A stretch of 64,000 nucleotides of DNA from Caenorhabditis elegans (GCF_000002985.6 NC_003284.9:13578001-13642000); one strand, 5' to 3'; shown: positions 13,208 through 24,986, numbered from the stretch's first letter. A program made the numbers and translations. The notes: generated by a model not told the origin, from the letters alone.

Positions 13208-13497
13208 AAATGTGTTTTCTCATATTTATAAAAAATGTCGTCCGTTTGAAATTTTAAGAATAAATTCATAAAGTATAATACTGATTCACAATCTATTGGC
13301 ATTATTTATTCAATCTGATTCATAAGGTGTAACTATTCTCTAAATAAACCGAATCTATTCAAACCATCTATTTATCTTGATCGAACTACCAGTTTGCTAG
13401 CATTCAATTAAGAAATTCATAAGACAGTGAATAGTATAAAAGCCTTGCGAATTAATAATAAATCATTCAATTGGGGTGCTGTGGCTCTAAAAATATA

Positions 13498-14461
13498 ATG
13501 GAGTGTCCAACTGATCTTCGTCTAAAAGCTTATCGTCTTATTGCGTACTCAGCTGTCGGATTTTCAATCACCGCTGCTGTTTCACTATGCTTGGTTCTTC
13601 CGCTCATATTCTCTTATGTGCAAAACACGAAGACTCAACTTAAAAAAGATTCTTTGTACTGCAAGGTGAATCGACGGTCTCTTTAACTAAACATTTTATA
13701 TTAAACCTTTTCAGACTTCTGTGCAAGATATGTGGGCCGAAATCAACAATGAGGTTCACGAAATCACAGTGAACAGAACTGCAAGACAGGCTGGATACAC
13801 TTCGGGAGGAGGAGCCGACGCTGGTGCTGGTGCTTCAAGCGGCGGTCAATGTGAAGGATGCTGCAATCCAGGTCCACCAGGAGTTGCTGGTAACCCTGGA
13901 AAGCCTGGAAAACCAGGAAAGCCAGGAGCACCAGGAAACCCGGGTGCACCAGGAAAAGGAGCAGCTGTTCCATGCGAAGCCAAGACTCCACCGCCATGCA
14001 AGCCATGCCCAGCAGGACCACCAGGACCACCAGGACCAGACGGACCAGCTGGACCAGCAGGACCAGACGGAGAAGCCGGTTCACCAGCCGCACCATCCCC
14101 ACCAGGACCACCAGGACCATCAGGACCTGCAGGGCCTGCAGGAAACGACGGAGCCGCCGGAACTCCAGGACCAGATGGGCCAGCTGGAGAGAGCACCTAT
14201 CCAGAGCCAGCAGCACCGGGACCAGCCGGACCACCAGGACCTGCTGGACCACCGGGACCAGATGGAGCCAGTCCAACCGCTGCCCCAGGAGCTGCCGGAC
14301 CACCAGGACCACCAGGACCAGCTGGAGCTCCAGGACCAGACGGAAACCCAGGAACAGCAGGACCACCAGGAAAAGCTGGAGGCGAAGGAGAAAAGGGAAT
14401 CTGCCCCAAGTACTGCGCCATCGACGGAGGAATCTTCTTCGAGGACGGAACACGGCGCTAA
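13498..14461 (+). CDS. Cuticle collagen (SQT-1/ROL-6-like ending), second of a tandem pair
   Basis: Two exons, 13498-13665 (again 56 codons, same AAG/GT junction) and 13715-14461, give 304 residues. A hydrophobic anchor ([19 protein letters not shown]) is followed by a cleavage candidate VNRTAR at about 75-80 and a short Gly/Ala spacer. Gly-X-Y blocks begin after EGCCNPG and are broken by the Cys-containing segment [12 protein letters not shown]. The C-terminus is [19 protein letters not shown] followed by TRR. Codon use is extreme (nearly all Pro CCA and Gly GGA), as in highly expressed nematode collagens, unlike the gene just upstream. Start: an upstream in-frame TTG is open, but the first ATG is at 13498 and aligns with the [10 protein letters not shown] start of its neighbour. 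An AATAAA lies about 55 nt after the stop. Only 290 bp separates the two collagens, consistent with a local duplication. Confidence 0.95.
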
Positions 14462-14666
14462 TTCCTTATTTTTTAACATTAAATATTTCGCAATCGACTT
14501 TTTGTATGTCTTGCCAATAAATTTAGAACATTTCAAATTCCATACTGTGTCTTGTTTCTTTCCCTGTCTACAGAATAAGGTCACAACAAACCATAGAACT
14601 AATTACACTCCACTTGAGCTGAATCTGAGGACATGGCCAAACTTCTCACCGTGCGTGTTTTCCTTG

Positions 14667-15610
14667 ATGTTTGGCTTTTTACTTGTTTTTGTTCTCACTT
14701 TGGAATACTTCAATGCACAATTCTTTGAAGCAGAAGCTCCATGGCAATTTGCAGGTAGGCTACTGGACTTTTGCTATATTTCAATCAAAAGCTCAGAACA
14801 ATGTTCTTGGTCTTTGCGAATTTATATATTTTACCATGAGCAGCAATTTCACACCAAAAAAAAGAATAAAAATCAGCAAAAAAAATTTCCACTCTGCATC
14901 CACGTTTCAGGGTTCGCTGCTATCAACATTCCCGCATCAGACAGCAATGAGATCAGCTCTTTTCTTCCGTCTTATTCACCATTTCAACAGCAACTACAGT
15001 TCCAGCAACTTCAACAATCTAGAAATCTTCTCAGTTTGCAACAGCAACAGCAACAACAACAGCAAAACCAGGCACTAATCTCATCTCCACACAACCCAAC
15101 ACTTCTTCCAGATGTGATTGCTATTCCAAAACGTGAGACCGGAAATTCTTTGAACTTTTTAAAAACTGAAAAAGTTGAAAACGAAAAAGAACGACAACAT
15201 GGAGGTGAATAACTGTTCACAGTTTTTTGGCATTTTTTTGTTTTTCTTGGTAAATGTCAACCAATTTTCAGAGATATCAACTTTTTCCGCAGGTGGCTCA
15301 ACTTTGCAGCATGCGACTTATTTGAGCCTCGTAAACGATAAAGAAAATTTTCAAGTAAGTTTTCTCAGTGATTTCAGTTTAAAAAGAAGAAAATTTAAGG
15401 CATCAGGTTGCGGGTGGGATCTGATAAGACTCCAGTGTCACGATCTGTTTGGGCTATGTAAGGGAGGATGCAGAGATTTCGCAATAGCAATTAACTCTCC
15501 GATTCACGATTGCAGGTTTGTATAAAATCATTGAATGTTTTATAAAATGTGGAAAATTTAGGTGTATTCCATTTGGATATTTGGCACTAGTGAAGTTGGC
15601 TGGGAAGTGA
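14667..15610 (+). CDS. Secreted poly-Gln / C-terminal Cys-rich protein, possible prohormone or matrix protein
   Basis: Four exons (14667-14754, 14911-15204, 15272-15515, 15562-15610) splice in frame to 224 residues. Residues 1-18 form a signal peptide (MFGFLLVFVLTLEYFNAQ). The middle is low complexity: a Gln-rich tract with nine consecutive Gln encoded by mixed CAA/CAG, then Asn/Ser/Pro-rich sequence. The C-terminal ~55 residues have six cysteines in the order C-x8-C-x6-C-x3-C-x12-C-x1-C, preceded by basic residues (LKRRKFK) that could be a processing site; IPKRETG upstream is another dibasic candidate. This could be a cleaved Cys-knot-like peptide, a CS-alpha-beta-like peptide, or a matrix protein. 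I do not recognise the family. A 23-nt GT..AG pair at 15355-15377 is too short to be an intron, so the exon was read through. An AATAAA is at 15657. Confidence 0.72.
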
Positions 15611-16568
15611 ATCATATAAACTCCAATTATCAATGCAACAGAAATATGAATACTTCAATAAACATAATTGTATATTTGAACGAAGAATGTAATAATTTTT
15701 TTTTTTTTAGTTTTTCCATTATGCTTGCACGGTGTTAAAAAATTTAAAAAATCTACATATAAATTTTCCATATTCAGGTTAACATTCCGATTTTCCAAAA
15801 AAAAACGCATTCGGTTTCTTTTTTTTGCAAACCATTCAAAAAAACATTATCAAAATGGATTTAGTGGAAAAAGTTGAAACAGAAATGTTGCTGATGAGTA
15901 TGTTCAGTTTCTTTTTTTAACAATTGAATTGCTATTTTTAAGGCAGTTTTGAGCAAACTTTTCAATGTTTTAAATTTAAATAAGTTTAAGTTTCAAAAAA
16001 TAAACCAGCTTTTGTAAATCTAAGAATACACGGCAAGCATTTTCAGTACCCAATTCAATGTTGTCCAAGAATTTCAAATAACAAAATAGGATTCATGCAG
16101 TACTGATTATTGAAATAATTAAAAAGGTTGAACGTGCTTTATTCAGATATTTACATGGTAACAAAGTATACATCATTTGAATACAAAAAAAATGAGTTGA
16201 AACATTTGGAATTTGGACCTGAGAAGTGCGGCAGTGCAAAAATAATTTCTACCATTAGTGCCCAGAAATTACCAAACACCAGTTAAAAAACTAATTTGCA
16301 CTGCCCCCACTAAAAAAATATTCGACTGTGAGCTACTCACAAGAAACCGCTAGGCGCACATCGAAACCGAGAAAGAAGGAAAAAAAATGGCTAAGGCTGA
16401 GAATGAACAATGAACCGTTAATGGAGTTATGGTAAGTTTTGAACTTATAAATGGAATAAATAAAAATAACGTTTTCCAAGAAACAACGAATGAGAAATGT
16501 GAGAAAAATCAGACAGGAAAAGTGAGCGGAGGCGAGAGAGATTTGGAGCTAGTTGAATATAGTTTAGA
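15611..16568. other. Convergent intergenic region
   Basis: It lies between convergent genes and holds the 3' UTRs, a long T tract near 15690-15708, and no supported gene. Confidence 0.6.
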
Positions 16569-18067
16569 TCAAGTTTCACGGGCGATTTCCTTCAAATACT
16601 CGTTCACTTCAGCCTGGTCTGGAGCATCTGGCACCTCCCAAGATGATTCGATGGGGTTTCTGATCTTTGTCTTGCAAATCGGGCATGAGAAATCGTGGCG
16701 GTATTCCATTTCGTTGGCGATGCATCGGATGCAAAAGGCGTGGAGGCACGGGAGAAGCAACTGAAAAATAAATAAAATATCTTTATTTTTATTTTTCAAT
16801 ACTCCGTATCTACTATTTACAGTTTTTTATTCAAATATGTTCTTTATGAGAACTGGAACTTTGGAAATATTCCTTGAGCTCAAATGAGTTTACCGATATG
16901 AATCCACAGATAAAAATTTGCGGAAAAATGCCTTAAAATTATCCAAAGTAAACAAGTTTGGGATTTCATAATTGTTCATTTCGAAATCTTGATCGATATT
17001 TTCTCAAACTCATGTTAATGAACCAGTAGAAGAAAAGTTTTTAAATATGAGGAGCACTACCAAGGTTTTAGATTCCAAAATACAAAATGTACGGACCCAC
17101 TAATGAATTAATTTTGAATACGAAATTGAAAACTTACATCGTTGATGTTTTCCATACAAATCACGCAGTTACCCTCGACATCCGATCTGCAAAAAAAAGT
17201 TGAAGTGACCTGTGAAAAATTTTAAGGTTAAAATTTACTAACGAAACAGTCTTAATTAAAATACATTTTCTTTCCAAATATAACGATATCAGTGTATACT
17301 TTTTTCTTCGTGTAACTTACGTTTGAGTCAAAATGAATTGACTAGTCGACATGGGATCCACGCTTCTTTTACGGCTTTCCTTGTTGGTGATCATCAGCTT
17401 ATGTAGATCATATGTGGAGAGAAACTCGCGAAACGTCAGCTCCTTGTAGTTTAACACTTGCTTCGACATTTGATTAACCTGAAAATTTATTTTTTCAATG
17501 TTCGATTTGTACAATGAAACTACTCACCTTGCAGCAGAGAATTTTAATCTCTGACTTCCAGTTTTCATATCCTTCACGCTGATAGTCAATGTTCCGGAGA
17601 GCGAAGGCCAAGTACTCCTCGTTTTCGACAAGAAGACTGCGATAACTGAACGAATAAAATGTTAGTTAAGGTCGTGACGCCATATTTCGTAATGTTTGGG
17701 AAACTTCCGAGGAATCCGATCTTTGGTGCAGGGTTCATAAGCAAACACTTCAAAAAATGTTGCGAAAAGATTGTTTCACACTTTATGTCCAAATTATTTT
17801 TCGAACACCGCTAAGGAAAGCCTTTTTATTTATAAATTTTTAATTGTTGCTGTATAAAAAAAATAGTGGTATTTTCAAAAAGATTAAGGAAATTAAAACA
17901 TTTGGAAATTATATTTGATTTTTCAAATTATGAATTATAAATATTGCAACCAAATTTGACTCTAACAAAAAAACATACTTTCGGTTCATTTCCTTAATAT
18001 CGGCCAAAAATTCATCCCATGTGCATGACTGAAATCGTGGATGTCGTTTTGATTGATTAGTACCCAT
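16569..18067 (-). CDS. RING-finger protein, RNF141 (ZNF230) family, likely N-myristoylated E3 ubiquitin ligase
   Basis: On the minus strand, exons 18067-17979, 17645-17528, 17478-17321, 17186-17138 and 16760-16569 join in frame to 201 residues. The N-terminus MGTNQSK fits an N-myristoylation signal; human RNF141 likewise starts with a glycine and a nearby serine. A C3HC4 RING follows at about residues 129-167, with CVIC, CLHAFC, an IRC and CPIC all present. After the RING comes the diagnostic RNF141-type tail, S-S-W-E-V-P-D-A-P ... EYLKEIARE, which matches the ESWVVSDAP ending of the human protein. The length is slightly under the ~230 of the human protein. The start lies one base after a TTTTTCAG acceptor, consistent with trans-splicing. 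The family assignment rests on the tail motif as well as the RING. Substrates are unknown. Confidence 0.88.
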
Positions 18068-20470
18068 CCTGAAAAATATTTTATAATTTAATCTATTAAT
18101 TTACAAGAAAAACGTATGTTTATGCGGAATTAGTCATGCAAAACACATGACATCAGGAAAATGGTTCAAATAAACTGCGAGCAGGGTGGAAGAGCGGAGT
18201 AACGTAGTGCGAGAAATTGAGTGAAACGAGAGACACAGAGAAACATAAGAAAACGTATCGCATGAGTCCCTTGCACTCGTGAACAGTGAGCAAATTAATT
18301 GTATGCAAAAAAGGCAAGCACACAAAGTGCAGGAAATATTCTGGAAATTAAACGTATAAAGACATTTTTCTAACAAAACAAAAAGTTTAGTATTTTATGA
18401 ATTATCTAACAATGTAAGTCATTCTATAAACGTTGTCATCATACATCATACCACTTTTGAACTATCTGTTTTATCCAGCTTGTAAAAATCAGGCACCTCT
18501 ATTTGAAATTTTTTCGTACACAAAAAACTGTTTTTAATAAATGATTACATAGGCACATTACGCGTCTTATCATATGGTTGTTAACCTGTTCAGCAGATAG
18601 AAAAATTGATAACAACGGAAATGAGTCATGTAAAATCGATCCGGCCTAACATAATTAGCCGAGCTCGGAAAGTTCCGCAAATCTACTTTTTTGAAATTTG
18701 CCGAGCCCGGCAAACGGCAAATTTGCAGCACACCTACTCAGATAAAGATGAAGCCGATTAGGATACATCAAGCAGATCAGTGCAGAAAAAACTGATTGTC
18801 CCAACCGACTTGAGTATCTTCGGAAGTCAATTATAGTCTAGTTAACTTAGTTAACTTAGTTAATTGTCTAGTCAACTGCAATCCACAGTCGAAAAAATGC
18901 TCACATAAAAAAGACATAAAAAATTATCACATTTTCCTAGTTTGTTAAGCACGGCAAATATTAAAAAACGATATTTGCCGAATTTTCCGAGCTCTGAACT
19001 GTAGAACTGAACTGTACATTATCACCCATTACTACCCTTCGTTTTGTTTCATAGGATCCAACAAATTTGGGCGTCAAGAAAAGAGAACGAATTGCAAAAA
19101 AACTGCAGCGCCAATATTTTATGGTTCTCATCTTTGCGATATTTTTATGTGCACCGCCGCCCTCATCTATTGCCGCGTTGGAAGGAAAATATACGATATT
19201 CAATGCTTACTTCAAAATTTATTCTGGATATTTTTGAAAATCTCGCAGACGTGTTCAGTCAGCATTCGTGGTTGAGGATATCGAACACAAAAAAAGATAT
19301 CATCGATCACGTGTGATGACAGATTTTCTGCGACTAACAGGTTTGCTTAATAAAAGTTACTAAAACGCTGAAACTTCTGGAAATCATTTTAATACTGTTT
19401 TCTTAAGATATCTTTGCAAAACTGGAAAAATACCAGAAGATAATCAAAGTCAGTCAACCCTCTCTGTACATTTCTGTCACATTCCTTCTGTTTTTCTATT
19501 TGGTGCGTAAAAAACGAATATTGTTTTAAAAAACAATATTTATCCCTAAAAATTTCCAACAAGAATTTCCACATATTTCTCTTGATATTCAATTTTTCAA
19601 AATTTTCGGCTAGCTGGGCTCTAATTTCCGTTAGTCACAAAATCTCATTTCCCGTTTTGCGAAGCCCTTCAAGCTTCAATAATACACCATTTCAGCCTAC
19701 GAGAATCATAAAAATTTTATGATTAACTACGACGTAACCAAGGGTATCTGAGCTTTTGGGGCAATCTTTTGAGATTTCAGTTTTGTTTCCAAAATGTAAT
19801 AAAACATTTTCCCAGTTTAAGTTTTTTGTTAAAATTTTAATTTTTTCCTGTGTCGCACAGCAACAAGGCTTATAATTATAAGAAAAATTTCTAAGAATAC
19901 GTTTTCAAAAAACTCATTTTTTCTTGATTTTCTTTTTCAAATATTCATTCTCAAATTTTCCATATCCACCCGGAAATTTATTTAAGTGCGTCAAACACAA
20001 ATTCAAATTCTTCCTTTGTTTTGTAAATCAAAAAGTCAGATACGTCACAACGCATTCTGTTCAAAAAATGTAGTCTGTGAGCAGGTGACCAGAACCTTCC
20101 ATCTCTCAATAATCTCTTCTTTATCCTTTCATTAGACTGCGCAACGCCCTCCGGCTCATGACCACATATCGACTCGCCTCATGGGCTCATTATCTGCCAT
20201 TTCCTTTCTCTCTGCTCTCTCTTTTGCTTTACCTCTCCGCTATCTCTCTACGGTCGTCATTTGAATATTACCTCGAGACAGCAGACGGCCGTCTGCTCAG
20301 ACTGGTGTAAACCAAGAGTGCCGTAATTCCGGAGCATCGTTGTATCTGCGTGGAGTTGAGGGGTTTTAAACGCTTTTGTTATTTTCTTTTTTATATCGGT
20401 GCTGACGAGAGTTTTTATTTTTGATTAGTTGATTTAATTTTTTTCCAGAGAAACACAGTTATTTACAGAA
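18068..20470. other. Divergent intergenic region between the RING gene and bra-1
   Basis: No supported gene. It holds a fold-back repeat (18661-18994), a short TTAACTTAG tandem near 18840, and a GC-richer stretch at 20070-20340 that is probably the bra-1 promoter. Confidence 0.6.
18661..18994. repeat. Fold-back element with ~45-bp inverted ends
   Basis: The left arm (18661-18705) begins GAGCTCGGAAAGTTC and reaches AAATTTGCCG. The reverse complement of the right arm (18947-18994) begins GAGCTCGGAAAATTC and reaches ATATTTGCCG. The arms match at most positions. CGGCAAA-type motifs are typical of dispersed C. elegans repeats. No ORF lies between them. Confidence 0.65.
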
Positions 20471-21391
20471 ATGTCGGAAGAAGCTGAAGCTGGACCATCG
20501 CCAAAAGTTAATGGGGAAAATGGAAACGGAACAAATACGGTAAGAGCTTTTTTTTTTGAAAAATATAACAGAACAACTTTCACTAAAATTTTTCACCGGG
20601 AAAAAATTAAAAAAAATCATCTTTACAGTTCGACGACTTGTACGTGGATGACAAAATGCGTCGAATGATTGTCGACCTTCAGCGTCAATGGCTCACGGAT
20701 TATCACGATAGCCGCGAGAAATCTCTCGTTGCTCTAACTGAAAAAGTAAGTCAACCACCCCAAAGTTTTAATTTTAGAAATCTATATTTTAGCTCCATCA
20801 AGAATTCATGGAAGATCAGGAGCGAGTCCGTCGCGATTTGTTGGTTCAGTTCAAGATAGAGCTCGACCAGACAAAGGAAGAGCTGGAGAAGAAGCACGCG
20901 GAGAATCTCAAGGAGGAGATTGAAAAGCTGTCGGAAAAACACCAAAGGGAACTTGCTGTCGCTAAGAAGAAGCAGTGGTGCTGGCAATGCAACAGCGAGG
21001 TGAGATTTTATGATTTTATGATTTTTTGATTTAGACGGGTTCTCTATTTAAAAGATGTAGAGTGTTGCCAGATATTTCAAAATCTCTAACATCAGTCTGA
21101 GTCGTGATACCAATGTTCATAGTACTATATCTTATTTGTAAGCTAATTTTCTTTCGAGCATGAAAATAATTCTTTTGCGCTCCAGTGCTGTATTAATAAC
21201 GCTAGACCTGAAACATCATGATCATATTTCAGGCAATCTATCATTGCTGCTGGAACACTGCTTATTGCAGCGTTGAATGCCAACAAGGACACTGGCAGAT
21301 TCATCGCAAGTTCTGCCGCAGAAAGAAGAGCAACGGTGGAGCCCCAGGACCAGTTCAGCCAATTGCTGAGCCTACTCAAAGTCAACAATGA
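20471..21391 (+). CDS. bra-1: BRA-1, MYND-domain BMP-receptor-associated protein
   Basis: Four exons (20471-20539, 20629-20745, 20793-20999, 21233-21391) join in phase 0 to 183 residues. The N-terminus is short and disordered. Residues about 30-120 are strongly helical and charged, with long Glu/Lys heptads that predict a coiled coil. The C-terminus has a MYND zinc finger at about 125-159: CWQC, then [13 protein letters not shown], then W-x2-H-x3-C. This is the C-terminal half of BS69/ZMYND11-type proteins. C. elegans BRA-1 is the homologue of human BRAM1 and interacts with the type I TGF-beta/BMP receptor DAF-1 to restrain dauer signalling (established knowledge). Start: first ATG, preceded by a TTTACAG acceptor two bases upstream, which suits trans-splicing. 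An AATAAA is at 21670. The symbol rests on family architecture plus neighbourhood with unc-84. Confidence 0.88.
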
Positions 21392-22435
21392 TTGAAACTT
21401 AAATAATATGCTATCTGCGAGCCGGAGGCCCTTTGAAAAGTAACAAAGCTTGTGTCAGGTTTTCGAAGTTTATCTCATCACACATCCCGTTTTCTGTGTT
21501 ACTACTGTATATCTTCTCTCCAATAACATGCAATATTTTTCTATAATCCCATGACAACAACAATTTTAAGATCTTCTATATAAATCCTGTTAATTAGGAA
21601 TTTGGATCAATTTCGGAGAGATCTCAAACTTGTGTTAATTCCTTCGAGAAATAATCAAGAAATTATGTGAATAAAGTTTATTTTGATACACATGTCCTTT
21701 TGGATACTGTAAATGTGAAAGATGACAAAATGAAAATGTTCCTAGACACTTATGGGGATCAAACGTGTTTTCACATCCGATGTGTATTGTATAAATGTAA
21801 ACAATTAACGAAGATATGAATTGACATAATGAATTGAGAGTTATTCAACCTCTGCAATTAAAATGAATATAAACTTCTCTGAAAAACTATTTCAGAAAGC
21901 ACCCAAAAATTCAAATTAGAAGGAGTGCTATGAAATTTACACGGATTGTACAACAAATATACTTTGTTTGAGTTTCAACAACGAAACGAATAGAAATTGC
22001 GATTTGTGAATAAATGAACATCGTTTGAGTATGTTTAACAACTTGCGATGCGATAATAATAGTAAATCTTGCTCAATAATGTGTAAGTGCTTTACTATTC
22101 ATCAGACCGATTCCTAAATAAGGTTTGTCGATTTTTCAGAATTTTTCCGTAAAGTAAATCTAAATTAATTTTGAATTACCGATAATTAGGCTTTTTTCAG
22201 AATTTTGTCGCATTATTTTCGCTTTTCAACTCTTCTTGACGGAAAAAAATCGCAATTATTTTTACACTCGCCCTCTTGATTCGAAGCGTTTTTTGTTTGA
22301 AAAATTCTTTCTTTTCCTATCTCCGCAAGATGAAAAAAAAAATTACCTTAACCTATCTTGTCGTAGTACGACTAAAACTTGTAAAATTGTAGAACGCAAG
22401 TTCTGTTCATAACTAAAATAATTAATTACAGGAAA
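21392..22435. other. Intergenic region after bra-1
   Basis: It contains the bra-1 3' UTR and about 700 bp of AT-rich DNA without a supported gene. A TTACAG acceptor precedes the next ATG by 4 nt. Confidence 0.6.
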
Positions 22436-23555
22436 ATGCATCCAAAGGAAACTGCCGATCAGGCGCCAGCCGACAGTGCCAATATACAGCAACAGCACAC
22501 CGACACCAACATGCCAGCGGTGGAGCCAATGCCGGAGAGACAACGCCCATCGGATGTAGTTGGAGATGAAATCATCGTCTCTACTAATGATGACAGCGAC
22601 GTCACAGAACCGGCCAAGAAAAAACACAATAGTGTCAGTCCAACAACTCCACCCGCCAAGCCGAAGGAACCAGCTCCAAAAACTTCATTGAGCAAGAGCG
22701 ATAGCGGTTCGGCAGACGAGTTGAAATGTTAGTAATTAAAGTTAAATTATCTCACATTAAAAACGCTAATTCTAGATTCGAATCTGCTGGTCGAAATCGC
22801 CAACATCAACCATTCAGTTAAACAGCTTCTAACTGATATGGATACGGTGAAAGAAGATGTCAACAACACCAAGAACGCTGTCTCCAAGATTGAAACAACA
22901 GCACTCAATGCTGAAAAGCTTGATGAAGTGTACGGGATGATACACGAGATGCGTGGAATCCTCTACGTCATTGCTACGAAGGTGGATGAAATCCATCGAG
23001 CGAATGGAATTTCCACCATCAACGCCAACGTCGCCACACAAGGTGTAGCCGCAGCAGCTCCACTTAACGTCACTCCACCATCATCAGCAGCGGTCAAGCA
23101 GGTCACAAAGGTAACAGTGTAAAAGTTGATAAACGAAACTAGAAAGTTACAATTTCAGTTTTGCCACTTGTGCAAGAGAAACAACCATGCCACTGAAAAC
23201 TGCCTCAAGTTTTCTTGGTTCCTACCTCGCAGAGAGCAAGCCTTTAAACGTAGGATGTGCATCAGATGTATGGAAACCGGAGTACGCAACACAGCGAATG
23301 TGCACGTCAACTGCAGCATGGCTCACGTGGAGTGCCCTTATTGCGCTGCTCTTTACAATGATCAGAAAGCGAAGTGTCACAACATCACGTTCTGATCTAC
23401 CAAGTACAAAGAGCCACAATACAAGCCACGAGCCAACAAACGCCCGTCGGACAAGGTGAGGATGAATAATTTTTAACGTAATACCAAAAACCAACAACTT
23501 ACAGCGTGAAGAAGCTGGAAGCCCAAACTATGTTCCTCTTGTAAAACGCAACTAG
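22436..23555 (+). CDS. Zinc-knuckle protein with retroelement-like Cys/His repeats; frame continues beyond a UGA
   Basis: Exons 22436-22727, 22776-23110 and 23159-23395 give 287 residues ending in UGA at 23393-23395. The first ~100 residues are acidic and Pro/Ser-rich. Residues about 100-180 look helical, with heptad-like spacing suggesting self-association. From residue 211 there is a canonical CCHC zinc knuckle (C-x2-C-x4-H-x4-C: CHLCKRNNHATENC), then a basic RREQAFKRR stretch and further CxxC/CH pairs (CIRC, CPYC, KCH). This order resembles the zinc-binding segment of Pao/BEL-type retroelement proteins, so a domesticated gag-related origin is possible. Directly after the UGA the same frame stays open for 20 codons to a GT donor (23456). 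It resumes in frame at 23505 for 16 codons before TAG (23553-23555), adding a Lys/Arg-rich tail. The feature end includes that extension; the conservative end is 23395. Nucleic-acid binding is inferred. Confidence 0.75.
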
Positions 23556-24986
23556 GCTGTTCACAGCAATCACAACCACAGCAACCACAGCAATCGTTAA
23601 TTGTTTAACTTATGTACATTAATTCATTTTTCCCGTGTTCCACTGTTTTTAGGCATCCGACAGGGCCTCCACACATCTCACTTTTTTAATTCAAACTGAA
23701 AAATGTTTTTTGATATTCTTTATTTTTCTTCTTATTTCTCCTCATTTCATCTCATTTTTCTTATTTCTTATAGCCCTTTACTATTATAATGGCTTTTGTC
23801 TTATCTACGCTTCTCAATTTTCATTATTCTTACTTATACTATATTTACCACATATGAGTTGTCCAGTATGAGCTCGATCGTTAATAAATACTTTTATATA
23901 TTTTTGCGGAAATTCAAAAGACATTTTTTTAATTTCTGAAAAATTTAAAAAAAAAAGTATATTTATTTATTTAGAAAATTCTGGATTTTTAAATGGTAAA
24001 GTTTGGTATATTGAGACTGTTTTTTAATTTTTTTTAGGCTGTAAAAAGAAAAATGGGCAACGCGCGCGGACACTCGTTTTGCACTTACTATTAAAAAGAG
24101 ACGGGGTAAAAAAAAATCAAAAAGAAACAGGTACAAGCTAGACGGGAAAAAGTTCAAACGTCAATGATGTAAAAATTTTAGACATCTTGTTATGTTTAGT
24201 TATGTTTCAGACATGTTGAAAAAAAAAGTTTTATTTTTCAAATTTAAATAATTTGAAGTGATTTGTCCATTTGTGCAAACAATAATTTTGAAAATCAAAA
24301 ATAACATAAAAATTATTAAAAAACATGTTCTTGATGCAGCAATTTTTAATTTTAATTTCAAAAAAGTGTTCGAAAGATACTCACAACAAAGTGTGTCTTC
24401 CAAAAAGTCTTTATATAAAGATGGCTGAACGTCCGAAAACTGATGAACCTATTTGAAAATCAGTAAAACTAGCCAGAGAACGGCTTAAAACGGCTCAAAA
24501 AACGGCTCAAAACATTCAAAATTTGCACTCTCAGCGAGGAGTCACTTATCATTGATTGTAGACAAAAATAAACAAGAAATATACTCCAGTTCGCGTTCCC
24601 CACGGTTCCTTCTTTGTTTATTTTTTCTTACATTCTCTTTCTCAAATATCACATTCAGATAATCTCAGAACAAAAATGTTTAATACAATGATAGTATGAA
24701 GAAAATTAGAAGTTTTTAAATATTAAATCAAATCCGATGTTTAGTCAAAACTTCAACCAAATACATCAAAAGCGCATAAAAATGAAGCAACAAAACAAAG
24801 TTTATTCAAAATACAAAACAAGACAACTTAACAATATTTTTACTGCAGACACTATTAGCGATCTTGTTTGAAATTTTGAAAAGCTCGATTAGAAATTGTA
24901 AACTTTTCAAACGAAACCTCACAAAAAAGCAAACTGAGATTATAATAAAAACTGGAATCAATCAACAGAGCGGTTACCAAATTCTT
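23556..24986. other. Convergent intergenic region
   Basis: AT-rich, with homopolymer A/T runs and no supported gene. The open frames here are in low-complexity sequence. Confidence 0.6.

Noticed and set aside
12723-13223. Long minus-strand open frames opposite the first collagen
   Set aside because: They are antisense shadows of Gly-Pro-rich repeats, whose codons leave other frames open; the plus-strand collagen explains the sequence.
13471-13497. Upstream TTG extension of the second collagen
   Set aside because: It is not an ATG; the ATG at 13498 aligns with the start of the neighbouring collagen.
13824-14460. Plus-strand frame running through the second collagen (Gln/His/Asp-rich)
   Set aside because: It is the out-of-frame reading of GGA CCA repeats. 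Only its far part, from 14667, is real coding sequence of the next gene.
15355-15377. An intron in the poly-Gln gene
   Set aside because: GT and AG are present but the interval is only 23 nt, below the workable intron size, and the frame is open through it.
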